A stretch of DNA of 50,836 bases from contig JAFDWC010000004.1 of the NCBI GenBank assembly GCA_018268655.1, forward strand, positions 1-50,836. The letters run 5' to 3'. Positions within the stretch are counted from its first letter, which is position 1. Each line of letters opens with the position of its first letter. A model generated the notes under the pieces. That model was given only the letters and a program-made list of their open reading frames with translations, was not told the origin of the DNA and ran no database searches. Both the position numbers and the translations under genes were made by a program. Positions 23,960 through 30,512 of the stretch are shown piece by piece. Origin of the DNA: Actinomycetota bacterium. GTDB taxonomy: Bacteria > Actinomycetota > Thermoleophilia > Solirubrobacterales > 70-9.

Positions 23960-25792
23960 GTGATGTTCGGGATCCGGCGCCGCCGCGGATGCCGGGCGGG
24001 CATAGGATCGGCGGGTGGGAATCGGAAACGGGGCCTGGGCCTCGAGCGGGCGGGTCGAGGGCGCGAGAGGGTTGGTCCGCCTGAGTTGAACGCTCGCGAA
24101 TCCGTCGCCGGGCAGCGGCGGCGGCTGATTCCAATTCTCGACTGGCTGCCGAGGTACGACCGGCGCCTGCTGCGGGGCGATCTGGCGGCGGGCGTTGCCG
24201 TCACCGCGATGATCGTGCCGAAGGACCTCGGCTACGCGGGCATCGCCGGAGTGCCGATCCAAAACGGGCTCTACGCCGCCGCGGCGGGGGCGATCGTCTA
24301 CGCCCTCTTCTGCACCTCGAGGCAGATCTCGACCGGCCCCAGCTCCTCGCTGGCGGCGGTTGCCGGGGGAGCCGTCCTGGCGACCAGCCTCGGCGGCGCC
24401 GACGCCGCCCAGCTGGTCGCCGGCATCACCCTCCTCACCGGCGTCCTCTTCCTCCTGCTCGCGGTGCTGCGGATGGGTTGGATCGCGCAGTTCCTCTCGA
24501 AGGCGGTGGTGACCGGGTTCCTCGCCGGCTCGGCGGTCAGCGTCACGATCGGCGAGCTGTCGAAGCTGACCGGGACCGAAGCCGAAGGCGAGACCGCCTG
24601 GCGCGAGCTCGGGTCCTGGATCGGAGGCCTGGGGGAGATCCACTGGACGACGCTCCTGGTCGGCGCCGGCGCCCTCGCCGTGATCCTGATCCTGCGGTTC
24701 CGCTGGCCGAAGGCGCCGGGGGCGCTGGTCCTCGTCGTCGCCGGCCTTCTGGCCTCCCACCTCTTCGACCTCGGCGCGCACGGGGTGTCGCTGGTCGGGG
24801 CCGTGCCGCGCGGCCTGCCGGCGCCGGTGCTGCCGAGCATCGACGTGATGTCCGACCACATCTCGGCGATCGCGATCGCCTCGGTCGCCCTGCTCCTGAT
24901 CGGCTTCTCCCAGACCGCCGGCGACGCCCGCGCCTTCGCCGCCCGGCACCGCTACCGGATCGACGTCAACCAGGAGTCGGTCGCGCAGGGGATGGCGAAC
25001 GTCGGCTCCGGCTTCTTCCAGGGGATGCCGGTCTCGACCAGCCTCTCCGCCAGCTCCCTGAACGAGTCCTCCGGGGCGCGCACCCCGCTCGCCTCGCTGA
25101 CCACCGGCGCGCTCGTCCTCGCCACCCTCTTCGCCCTCGCCCCGCTCTTCTCCGAGCTGCCGAAGGCCGTGCTCGGCGCGATCATCATCGACGCCGTCGT
25201 CTTCGGGATGATCGACCTGCCGGAGCTCCGCCGGCTGCACCGGGTGGCCCGGTTCGACTTCCTCGTCGCCATCGCCGCGGTCGTCGCCGTGCTCTCGGCC
25301 GGGGTGCTGGCCGGCGTCGTGATCGGGGTCGCGCTCTCGCTCGGCTGGCTCGTCTACGTGACGACGCGCCCTTCGATCCCGTCCCTGGGCCGCGAGCCGG
25401 GAACCCAGGTGTTCCGCGACGTCACCGAAAACCCCGACGACGAGACCTTCCCCGGCTTCGCCGTGATCCGCCCCGACGGCGGCCTCTTCTTCGCCACCGC
25501 CGAGGCGCTCGAGGATCGGGTGCGGGAGCTGCGGGACTCCACCCGCCCGCGGCTGCGGGTGCTGGTGCTCGACCTCGAGGGGGTCAACTTCATCGACTCG
25601 CAGGGAGCGGCGAAGCTGACCGAAATCGAGGAGTTCGTCGGCATCGACGGCGCCGAGCTCCGCCTCGCCCGGGTCAAGCCGCCGGTCCTCGCAGTTCTGG
25701 AAGCGGAGGGCCTGATCGAGAAGATCGGGGCCGATCACCTGCACGGAAACGTCGACCGGGCCGTCGAGGCGGCCCTCGCCGCGCCCCGATGA
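23960..25792 (+). CDS. SulP/SLC26 anion transporter with STAS domain
   Basis: 610 aa as the longest frame. LPRYDRRLLRGDLAAGVAVTAMIVP opens the SulP core, which spans about ten to twelve helices (65-470); the C-terminal STAS domain (about 480-605) contains LDLEGVNFIDSQGAAKL, with the conserved DSQG. Transports sulfate, bicarbonate or other anions. The first 42 residues are Arg/Gly-rich and look non-coding; TTG 24086 is an alternative start, and TAGGAT (24003-24008) could be a -10 for it. Followed by a rho-independent terminator. Confidence 0.9.
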   Translation: MMFGIRRRRGCRAGIGSAGGNRKRGLGLERAGRGRERVGPPELNARESVAGQRRRLIPILDWLPRYDRRLLRGDLAAGVAVTAMIVPKDLGYAGIAGVPIQNGLYAAAAGAIVYALFCTSRQISTGPSSSLAAVAGGAVLATSLGGADAAQLVAGITLLTGVLFLLLAVLRMGWIAQFLSKAVVTGFLAGSAVSVTIGELSKLTGTEAEGETAWRELGSWIGGLGEIHWTTLLVGAGALAVILILRFRWPKAPGALVLVVAGLLASHLFDLGAHGVSLVGAVPRGLPAPVLPSIDVMSDHISAIAIASVALLLIGFSQTAGDARAFAARHRYRIDVNQESVAQGMANVGSGFFQGMPVSTSLSASSLNESSGARTPLASLTTGALVLATLFALAPLFSELPKAVLGAIIIDAVVFGMIDLPELRRLHRVARFDFLVAIAAVVAVLSAGVLAGVVIGVALSLGWLVYVTTRPSIPSLGREPGTQVFRDVTENPDDETFPGFAVIRPDGGLFFATAEALEDRVRELRDSTRPRLRVLVLDLEGVNFIDSQGAAKLTEIEEFVGIDGAELRLARVKPPVLAVLEAEGLIEKIGADHLHGNVDRAVEAALAAPR

Positions 25793-25796
25793 CCGG

Positions 25797-25827
25797 GGCG
25801 GGCGGAACTACTTCCCGCCCGCCTTTT
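25797..25827 (+). terminator. Rho-independent terminator after the SulP gene
   Basis: GGCGGGCGG (25797-25805), 9-nt loop, CCGCCCGCC (25815-25823), then TTTT. Perfect 9-bp stem starting 5 nt after the SulP stop. It overlaps the last codons of the opposing gene. Confidence 0.75.
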
Positions 25828-26284
25828 CCGCCTGCTTTTCGAGCTTGGCGAGGTCGGCTTCGAGCGCTTCGACCTGGCCTTCGAGCTTTTCCTTTTCGGC
25901 GCTGAGGCCGGAGACCGACTTTTCCAAGCTCTTGTCGGCGGCGGTGAGGGAGGCGGCTTCGCCTTCGAGCTTCTTCACCCGCCTGCCCAGCTTTTCGAGC
26001 TCGGCGCCGCCGCCGGCGACGACTTCTTCGACTTCCTTGCTGATCTGGTTGTGGTTCCGTTCCGCCTGCTTGCTGCTTTCCGCCTGCAATTCGTCGGCAG
26101 CCTTCAGCGCCTTGTCGAGGCCGGCGATTTCGCCCTCGATCTGAGCGGTAACTTCGTCGGCGATCTTCTTCTGGTCGACGCTTTCGTTGCTCGCCGAGAC
26201 GGCGATCACCAGCGCGGCGATCGCCACCACCGCGAGCGCGGCCACCAGGACCCAGAACCAGGGACGGGTTTCACGAATCTCCAT
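25808..26284 (-). CDS. Membrane-anchored coiled-coil protein
   Basis: 158 aa. A short cytoplasmic N-terminus, one membrane helix (about 9-31, WFWVLVAALAVVAIAALVIAV), then a long Lys/Glu/Ala-rich coiled coil (about 36-155) with regular leucine spacing and no globular domain. Many GAA codons. Last gene of a minus-strand run from 28109. It could act as a spacer or scaffold at the membrane. No family name recognised. Confidence 0.82.
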   Translation of the reverse strand: MEIRETRPWFWVLVAALAVVAIAALVIAVSASNESVDQKKIADEVTAQIEGEIAGLDKALKAADELQAESSKQAERNHNQISKEVEEVVAGGGAELEKLGRRVKKLEGEAASLTAADKSLEKSVSGLSAEKEKLEGQVEALEADLAKLEKQAEKAGGK

Positions 26285-26324
26285 CTCGGCCGGCCTTTCG
26301 GGTGCCCGCGCTCAGGCGAAGCGC

Positions 26325-26507
26325 TCAGTTGACCTCGTTGCGACGGATGAACCGGGCAAAGAGCCCGATCCCAAGCACGACGCAGACCAGCAGGACGATC
26401 ACGCCGACGACCGCGCCGACCAGGAAGAAGGCGGCGAGGATCGCGAGGACGCCGATGATCAGCGCCGCCGTGAACGGCAGGAGGGCGAGGTCGGAGTCTT
26501 GATTCAT
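26325..26507 (-). CDS. Small two-helix membrane protein
   Basis: 60 aa. Polar start MNQDSDLALLPF, then two hydrophobic segments (about 11-33 and 35-52) and a basic end ARFIRRNEVN. Of the DUF4175/DUF5670-like small membrane class, not assignable. It fits the operon: 16 nt after the PLDc_N-SHOCT gene stop. Without homology the call rests on composition and context. Confidence 0.65.
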   Translation of the reverse strand: MNQDSDLALLPFTAALIIGVLAILAAFFLVGAVVGVIVLLVCVVLGIGLFARFIRRNEVN

Positions 26508-26523
26508 GAAGTGGCCCCGGCCG

Positions 26524-26916
26524 CTAGGCGAGCAGCTTCGCCTTCGCGCTCTCGAACTCCTCGGCCGAGAGCGCCCCCTTGTCCTTCAGTTCCGAGAGCT
26601 TGTGGAGTTCGTCGGCGGGCGAGCCGGACTTGGCCTGTTCCCGGACGTAGCTGTCGAACTCCTTTTTCGCGTCGGCCTGCTCCTTGATCGTGCGGTCGCG
26701 CATCCCGCTGCCGCGGACGATCAGGTAGAGCAGCACCCCGAAGAAGGGGAGGAAGACGAGGAAGAAGACCCAGACCGCCTTCGCGATTCCGGACAGCTCG
26801 TGGTCGCGGAAGAGGTCGGCGATGATCCCGATCAGGATCCAGATCCAGGCGAAGAGGAGGAAGAACTCGAGGACGAGCAGCAGCCCTTCGCCGAAGTTGA
26901 CGTCTGCGAACGCCAT
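26524..26916 (-). CDS. PLDc_N-like membrane protein with SHOCT domain
   Basis: 130 aa. Two membrane helices (about 10-33 and 45-68) with WVFFLVFLPFFGVLLYLIVRG, the PLDc_N (cardiolipin synthase N-terminal) motif, then a charged linker and a C-terminal SHOCT helix hairpin (about 101-130, LSELKDKGALSAEEFESAKAKLL). SHOCT domains are thought to mediate oligomerisation. It lies 4 nt from the DUF7144 gene. Related SHOCT tails occur at 27365 and 29738. Confidence 0.87.
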   Translation of the reverse strand: MAFADVNFGEGLLLVLEFFLLFAWIWILIGIIADLFRDHELSGIAKAVWVFFLVFLPFFGVLLYLIVRGSGMRDRTIKEQADAKKEFDSYVREQAKSGSPADELHKLSELKDKGALSAEEFESAKAKLLA

Positions 26917-26920
26917 CAGA

Positions 26921-27322
26921 TCAGTCCTCCACCCAGTTGATGCAGAGCTGGTAGATCAGGATCACGTCGAGGATGATGATCAGGAACGCCCACAGCGGTG
27001 CCGCCGGGAACCAGACGACCTGCAGGACCGCGTTGACGCCGAGCAGGAAGACGCCGGCCCAGCGCGCCGCGGTGTTGCCGGTCAGCAGCCCGAGCCCGGT
27101 GAGGGCGATGACGGCGCCGAGGATCAGCTGCACCCAGCCCCAGGTGGTGATGTCGAAGACGATCACGCCGTGACCGCCGACCACGACCACTTCGTTGTTG
27201 GCGAGCGCGGCGATGCCCCAGATCACGTCCAGGCAGCCGATGATCAGCATCATCACTCCGGCGAACGCGATCCAGGTGGAGCCTTGCCCTCCCCTTGGCT
27301 TCGAACTCTGACCAGCCTCCAT
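26921..27322 (-). CDS. DUF7144-type four-helix membrane protein
   Basis: 133 aa, about four membrane helices. WIAFAGVMMLIIGCLDVIWGIAALAN matches the start of the actinobacterial DUF7144 family, and the end AFLIIILDVILIYQLCINW also fits. Function unknown; such proteins sit in the cytoplasmic membrane and often neighbour stress-related genes. Co-directional with the SHOCT genes on both sides. Confidence 0.82.
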   Translation of the reverse strand: MEAGQSSKPRGGQGSTWIAFAGVMMLIIGCLDVIWGIAALANNEVVVVGGHGVIVFDITTWGWVQLILGAVIALTGLGLLTGNTAARWAGVFLLGVNAVLQVVWFPAAPLWAFLIIILDVILIYQLCINWVED

Positions 27323-27364
27323 CTACCTCTCCTTCTCGTCGGGCCCCGCGGGCCCGGGATTAGC

Positions 27365-27655
27365 TCAGGAGAGCAGCTTCGCCTTCTGTTCGGCGAACTC
27401 CTGCTCGGTGAGGATGCCCTGGGCTTTCAGTTCCCCGAGCTCCTTCAGCTGGTCGATCGTCGAAGCGCTGCTCGGCGCCGGCGCGGCGGGTGCCGGCGGC
27501 GCCTGCTGGGCCGCGGCGGCCTGCTGCTGTTCGTACTGCTCGGCTTCCTGTTTCGCCCATTTCTGGTCCTGGCGATGGTGGACGCGTCCGGCGACGCCGC
27601 TGGCGGTGCCGGCGACGACCGCGGTACGGGCAATTCCTCGAAGTAGACCTGGCAT
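27365..27655 (-). CDS. Small SHOCT-domain protein
   Basis: 96 aa. MPGLLRGIARTAVVAGTASGVAGRV, then an Ala/Gln/Pro-rich linker (about 38-63) and a C-terminal SHOCT motif (about 67-96, LKELGELKAQGILTEQEFAEQKAKLL). Start 27655 is supported by AAAGGAG; the frame extends to 27700 but that start lacks a ribosome site. It lies 13 nt after the DUF6325 gene, a pair that recurs in altered form at 29738-30463. Confidence 0.88.
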   Translation of the reverse strand: MPGLLRGIARTAVVAGTASGVAGRVHHRQDQKWAKQEAEQYEQQQAAAAQQAPPAPAAPAPSSASTIDQLKELGELKAQGILTEQEFAEQKAKLLS

Positions 27656-27668
27656 CGACTTGCTCCTT

Positions 27669-28109
27669 TCAGGCTGCTTCCTCGGCCGCTTCGAGCGCAC
27701 CGAGGAGGGCTTGGACGGGGATCCTGCCGCTGGCGACGAGCTGGCCGCCCGAGCGCCGCACGGCGGCGGCGAAGGGGCCGGCCCAGGCGTTCTCGAAGAT
27801 CAGCAGCGCTGCCGAGGTTTCGGGCTCGAGCACCGAGGCCGCGTCGGAGCGGTCTTCGTCGCTGATCAGCCCCGACTCCGCTCCCTCGAAGATCGCCAGC
27901 TCGGCGACCGCTTCGCCGAGGTCGGCGATCGCCAGCTCGAGCACGTTGCCGTCGGCGTCCTTGGCGATGAAGGCGAGGTCGAGGATGCGGATCAGGCCGC
28001 GGTCGACCAGGTCGATCAGATAGGGGATCGCCTCGCCGGTCGGCTGGCGCCCGGGCCACTCGACGACCAGGTAGTCGATCGGTCCCATCTCGAAGTTGTC
28101 GGTGCTCAT
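27669..28109 (-). CDS. DUF6325 family protein
   Basis: 146 aa. MGPIDYLVVEWPG, GEAIPYLIDLVDRGLIRILDL and the C-terminal LLIFENAWAGPFAAAVRRSGG are characteristic of DUF6325; no membrane helix. Start ATG 28109, one codon after a GTG. Paralogous to the protein at 29966 on the opposite strand. Reported neighbours of this family are SHOCT proteins, as here. Biochemical function unknown. Confidence 0.85.
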   Translation of the reverse strand: MSTDNFEMGPIDYLVVEWPGRQPTGEAIPYLIDLVDRGLIRILDLAFIAKDADGNVLELAIADLGEAVAELAIFEGAESGLISDEDRSDAASVLEPETSAALLIFENAWAGPFAAAVRRSGGQLVASGRIPVQALLGALEAAEEAA

Positions 28110-28132
28110 CACGCTCTCGTTTCGTTTCGGGG

Positions 28133-29578
28133 CTAGATTCCGCGCTGCACGTCTATTTCGCCGGCCTGCTCGGCCTCGAGCAGACGCCGGTAGTCGGCCT
28201 CGTTCTGGTCGGCGTATGAGGCGGCGAACTCGACGATCGCGCGCTCGAAGGTCTCACTATTACCGAGGTAGGCGGCGATCGCCACCCGGTCGCCGCTGCG
28301 GGCGTGGGCGCGGGCCAGGGTCCAGCCGCAGAGCTCGGCGTAGCCTTCCATCGCCGCCGGGCTCAGCGACTCGATCTCGGCCGAGCCCTTGCCGTCCCAG
28401 AGCTGGCGGACGTAGAAATGGCGCTCGACTCCGTCGAGGCCGGGCCCGTCGAGCCAGCCGAGGAAGATGTCGCCGGCGGCCTGCATCAACCGCTGTCCGG
28501 CGACCACCCGCTCGCCGTGGTGGTCGTAGCCGCTCTCGCCCGCGTAGGGCTCGAGCACCGAGGCCGCCGCCTGCTTGACCTGGAGGAACAGCGGGTCGCC
28601 CTGCTCGCGCCCCATCATCAGGGCGATCCAGGCGCGGGTGCCGACGCTGCCGACCCCGACAACCTTGTGGCCGCCGTCGACGAACCGGAAGCGGTCGACG
28701 AGGGCGCGGCTCTGGTCGTCGAGGCTGTCGCGGTAGCGCTCGAGGAGCGCCCCCATCATCGCCTCAAGCTCCGCCTCACCGAGGTCGCCGGCGAGCTCGC
28801 TCAGCGGCACCAGGACCGGCGGGCGGCTGGCGATCCGGGGGCCGGCCTCGGTCTCTTCGGTCAGTTTCTCCAGCGCCCGCAGGCTGTCCTTGTTGCGGGC
28901 CTTGCGCAGGTTCTTCTGGAACCGCTTGCGGTCGGCCTCGGTCACCCTCGACTGCAGCCGGGAGGCGATCTCCTCGACGTCGAGTCGCGCGTACCAGACG
29001 CCGAGCTCGCTGGCCGCCGCGAACGAGCGCATCGCCAGCCGGTAGTGGCGGGCGGCCGCAAGCGTGCATTTGCGGCGCTGGCGGCTGCTGAAGCCGCGGT
29101 CGCGGCCGCCGATCTCGAAGCTCGCGGCGAGCCGCTTGACGTCCCACTCGAACGGCCCCGGCAGGGTCTCGTCGAAATCGTTGATGTCGAAGACCATGCG
29201 GCGATCCGGGGCCTGGAAGATGCCGAAGTTGGAGAGGTGGGCATCGCCGCAGAGCTGGGCGACCAGGCCGGTGTCCGGCGTCGAGCCGAGGTCGGCCGCC
29301 ATGATCGCCGCGGCGCCGCGGTAGAAGGTGAAGGCCGAGGCCAGCATCCGCCCGTAGCGGATCGGCACCAGCTCGGGGACCCGGGCCGCGTCCTGCTCGC
29401 GGAGGATCGCGGCGGGGTCGGTGCGGTCGGCGGGGGCCTGCCAGGTTTCGTGCGAGGAGCGGGGCGACGCCTTGCGGGCCGCTCGACCGGCGGCGCGCCC
29501 CCGCTCGGCGTCGGCAGTGGCCGGTGGCGAGGGCGTGGCGGTGGTCGTGGCTCGTGATGATTTAGTTGCGGTTGCCAT
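28133..29578 (-). CDS. DUF2252 family protein
   Basis: 481 aa, the family length. The N-terminal 40 residues are Ala/Thr/Arg-rich and probably flexible. Core motifs: VPIRYGRMLASAFTFYRG, CGDAHLSNFG and VFDINDFDET, the last two resembling the catalytic and metal loops of kinase-like/aminoglycoside phosphotransferase folds. It may be a cytoplasmic phosphotransferase-like enzyme; activity unproven. It lies between the two SHOCT/DUF6325 pairs and is divergent from the second, with palindromic operators in the gap. Confidence 0.9.
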   Translation of the reverse strand: MATATKSSRATTTATPSPPATADAERGRAAGRAARKASPRSSHETWQAPADRTDPAAILREQDAARVPELVPIRYGRMLASAFTFYRGAAAIMAADLGSTPDTGLVAQLCGDAHLSNFGIFQAPDRRMVFDINDFDETLPGPFEWDVKRLAASFEIGGRDRGFSSRQRRKCTLAAARHYRLAMRSFAAASELGVWYARLDVEEIASRLQSRVTEADRKRFQKNLRKARNKDSLRALEKLTEETEAGPRIASRPPVLVPLSELAGDLGEAELEAMMGALLERYRDSLDDQSRALVDRFRFVDGGHKVVGVGSVGTRAWIALMMGREQGDPLFLQVKQAAASVLEPYAGESGYDHHGERVVAGQRLMQAAGDIFLGWLDGPGLDGVERHFYVRQLWDGKGSAEIESLSPAAMEGYAELCGWTLARAHARSGDRVAIAAYLGNSETFERAIVEFAASYADQNEADYRRLLEAEQAGEIDVQRGI

Positions 29579-29614
29579 GAGGTCGAAGCTTTGCCCTCCG
29601 CCGTCGACCTCGCA

Positions 29615-29631
29615 TCATCCGGATTGGGTGA
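29615..29631. promoter_or_regulatory. Operator-like palindrome, site 1
   Basis: TCATCCGGATTGGGTGA, a near-perfect TCAYCC-N5-GGGTGA palindrome in the 159-bp gap between the divergent DUF2252 and SHOCT genes. The centre is 45 bp from site 2, and the match continues for eight more partly conserved bases (CGAA). Confidence 0.6.
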
Positions 29632-29659
29632 TCTACGAACGGTCGCCGACCTACTTATT

Positions 29660-29676
29660 TCACCCCGATTGCGTGA
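29660..29676. promoter_or_regulatory. Operator-like palindrome, site 2
   Basis: TCACCCCGATTGCGTGA. Shares CCCGATTG and GTGAT with site 1 and 15 of 17 bases with the minus-strand copy at 32754-32770. Lies 62 bp before the plus-strand SHOCT-like gene. Confidence 0.6.
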
Positions 29677-29737
29677 TGCGCGAACGCCATCGCCGCCGTG
29701 AAGATGCTTCGGGAACTCAAGAGGAGGACGGAGACCG

Positions 29738-29962
29738 ATGCTGAGGCGAAGGCCACTGACCCCGGCCTGGATGCTCGAAGGAGTGGGGCGGGAAAGCGCC
29801 TCGCGCGGCTCGCTGGCGCCACACGCGCCGCGGGAGGGGGCCGGCGGCCGGCGGGCCGAGACCCGGGCCGACGCGCTGAGCACGCTCGACGGCCTCTTCG
29901 ACTCCGGCCTCCTCACCCGGCAGCAGTTCCTCGACGAGCGCAGGCGCCTGCTCGGAGGCTGA
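29738..29962 (+). CDS. Small SHOCT-like protein
   Basis: 74 aa. A basic, disordered N-terminus is followed by a SHOCT-like C-terminal hairpin (about 49-74, LDGLFDSGLLTRQQFLDERRRLLGG). Good SD AGGAGG before ATG. It is followed after 3 nt by the DUF6325-like gene, giving a second SHOCT-DUF6325 pair, here with SHOCT first. No membrane helix. Confidence 0.78.
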   Translation: MLRRRPLTPAWMLEGVGRESASRGSLAPHAPREGAGGRRAETRADALSTLDGLFDSGLLTRQQFLDERRRLLGG

Positions 29963-29965
29963 TCG

Positions 29966-30463
29966 ATGACCGCAGCCGGGTTCGGCACGGAGGTTCTCGG
30001 GCCGGTGCAGGTACTGGTGATCGGGGTCGAGGAGGAGGGGGCCCGCGGTCGGATCGCCGCCGAGCTGGGCAGGCTGGCGGCGAGCGACGGCGTCCGCATC
30101 CTCGACCTGCTGAGCGCCCGGCGCCTGGCCGACGGCGAGTTCGCGCTGACCCGCCCATCCGGCCCGTTCCCGGCCGAAGGCAGGCTCGTCGAGGCCCTCC
30201 TCGGCGCCGATCGCGCCGGCTCCGGCGATGCCGGCGACCGGGCCACGGCGCGGCCGGCGCGGGAAGAGGTCTGGTACCTGGCCGACCGGGTGCCGCCCGG
30301 TCGCTCGGCGGAGATCGTCCTCGTCGAGCACCGCTGGGCGATCCCGTTGCGCGAAGCGGCGTCGGAGTTCGAGTCGGAGATCTTCGGCGACGCCTGGCTG
30401 CATCCGCAGGACCTGGCCAACGCGAGGTCAGCCGTCGGCGGGTCGGGGCCCGAGCCTTCCTAG
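29966..30463 (+). CDS. Divergent DUF6325-like protein
   Basis: 165 aa. LGPVQVLVIGVE and GVRILDLLSARR align with GPIDYLVVEWPG and LIRILDLAFIAK of the protein at 27669, and IVLVEHRWAIPLREA with LLIFENAWAGPFAAA. It carries an inserted Gly/Ala/Arg-rich loop (about 75-95) missing in its paralogue. Probably a cytoplasmic partner of the small SHOCT protein encoded just before it. Function unknown. Confidence 0.75.
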   Translation: MTAAGFGTEVLGPVQVLVIGVEEEGARGRIAAELGRLAASDGVRILDLLSARRLADGEFALTRPSGPFPAEGRLVEALLGADRAGSGDAGDRATARPAREEVWYLADRVPPGRSAEIVLVEHRWAIPLREAASEFESEIFGDAWLHPQDLANARSAVGGSGPEPS

Positions 30464-30512
30464 CCGCCAGCTCGTTAGCTCCAGGCGAGTCCCAGATAGG
30501 GTTCGCTCCCGA

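Noticed and set aside
23960-24085. Arg/Gly-rich N-terminal extension of the SulP protein as a real domain
   Set aside because: Composition looks non-coding and a TTG at 24086 fits the family start; kept in the coordinates only because no ribosome site settles it.
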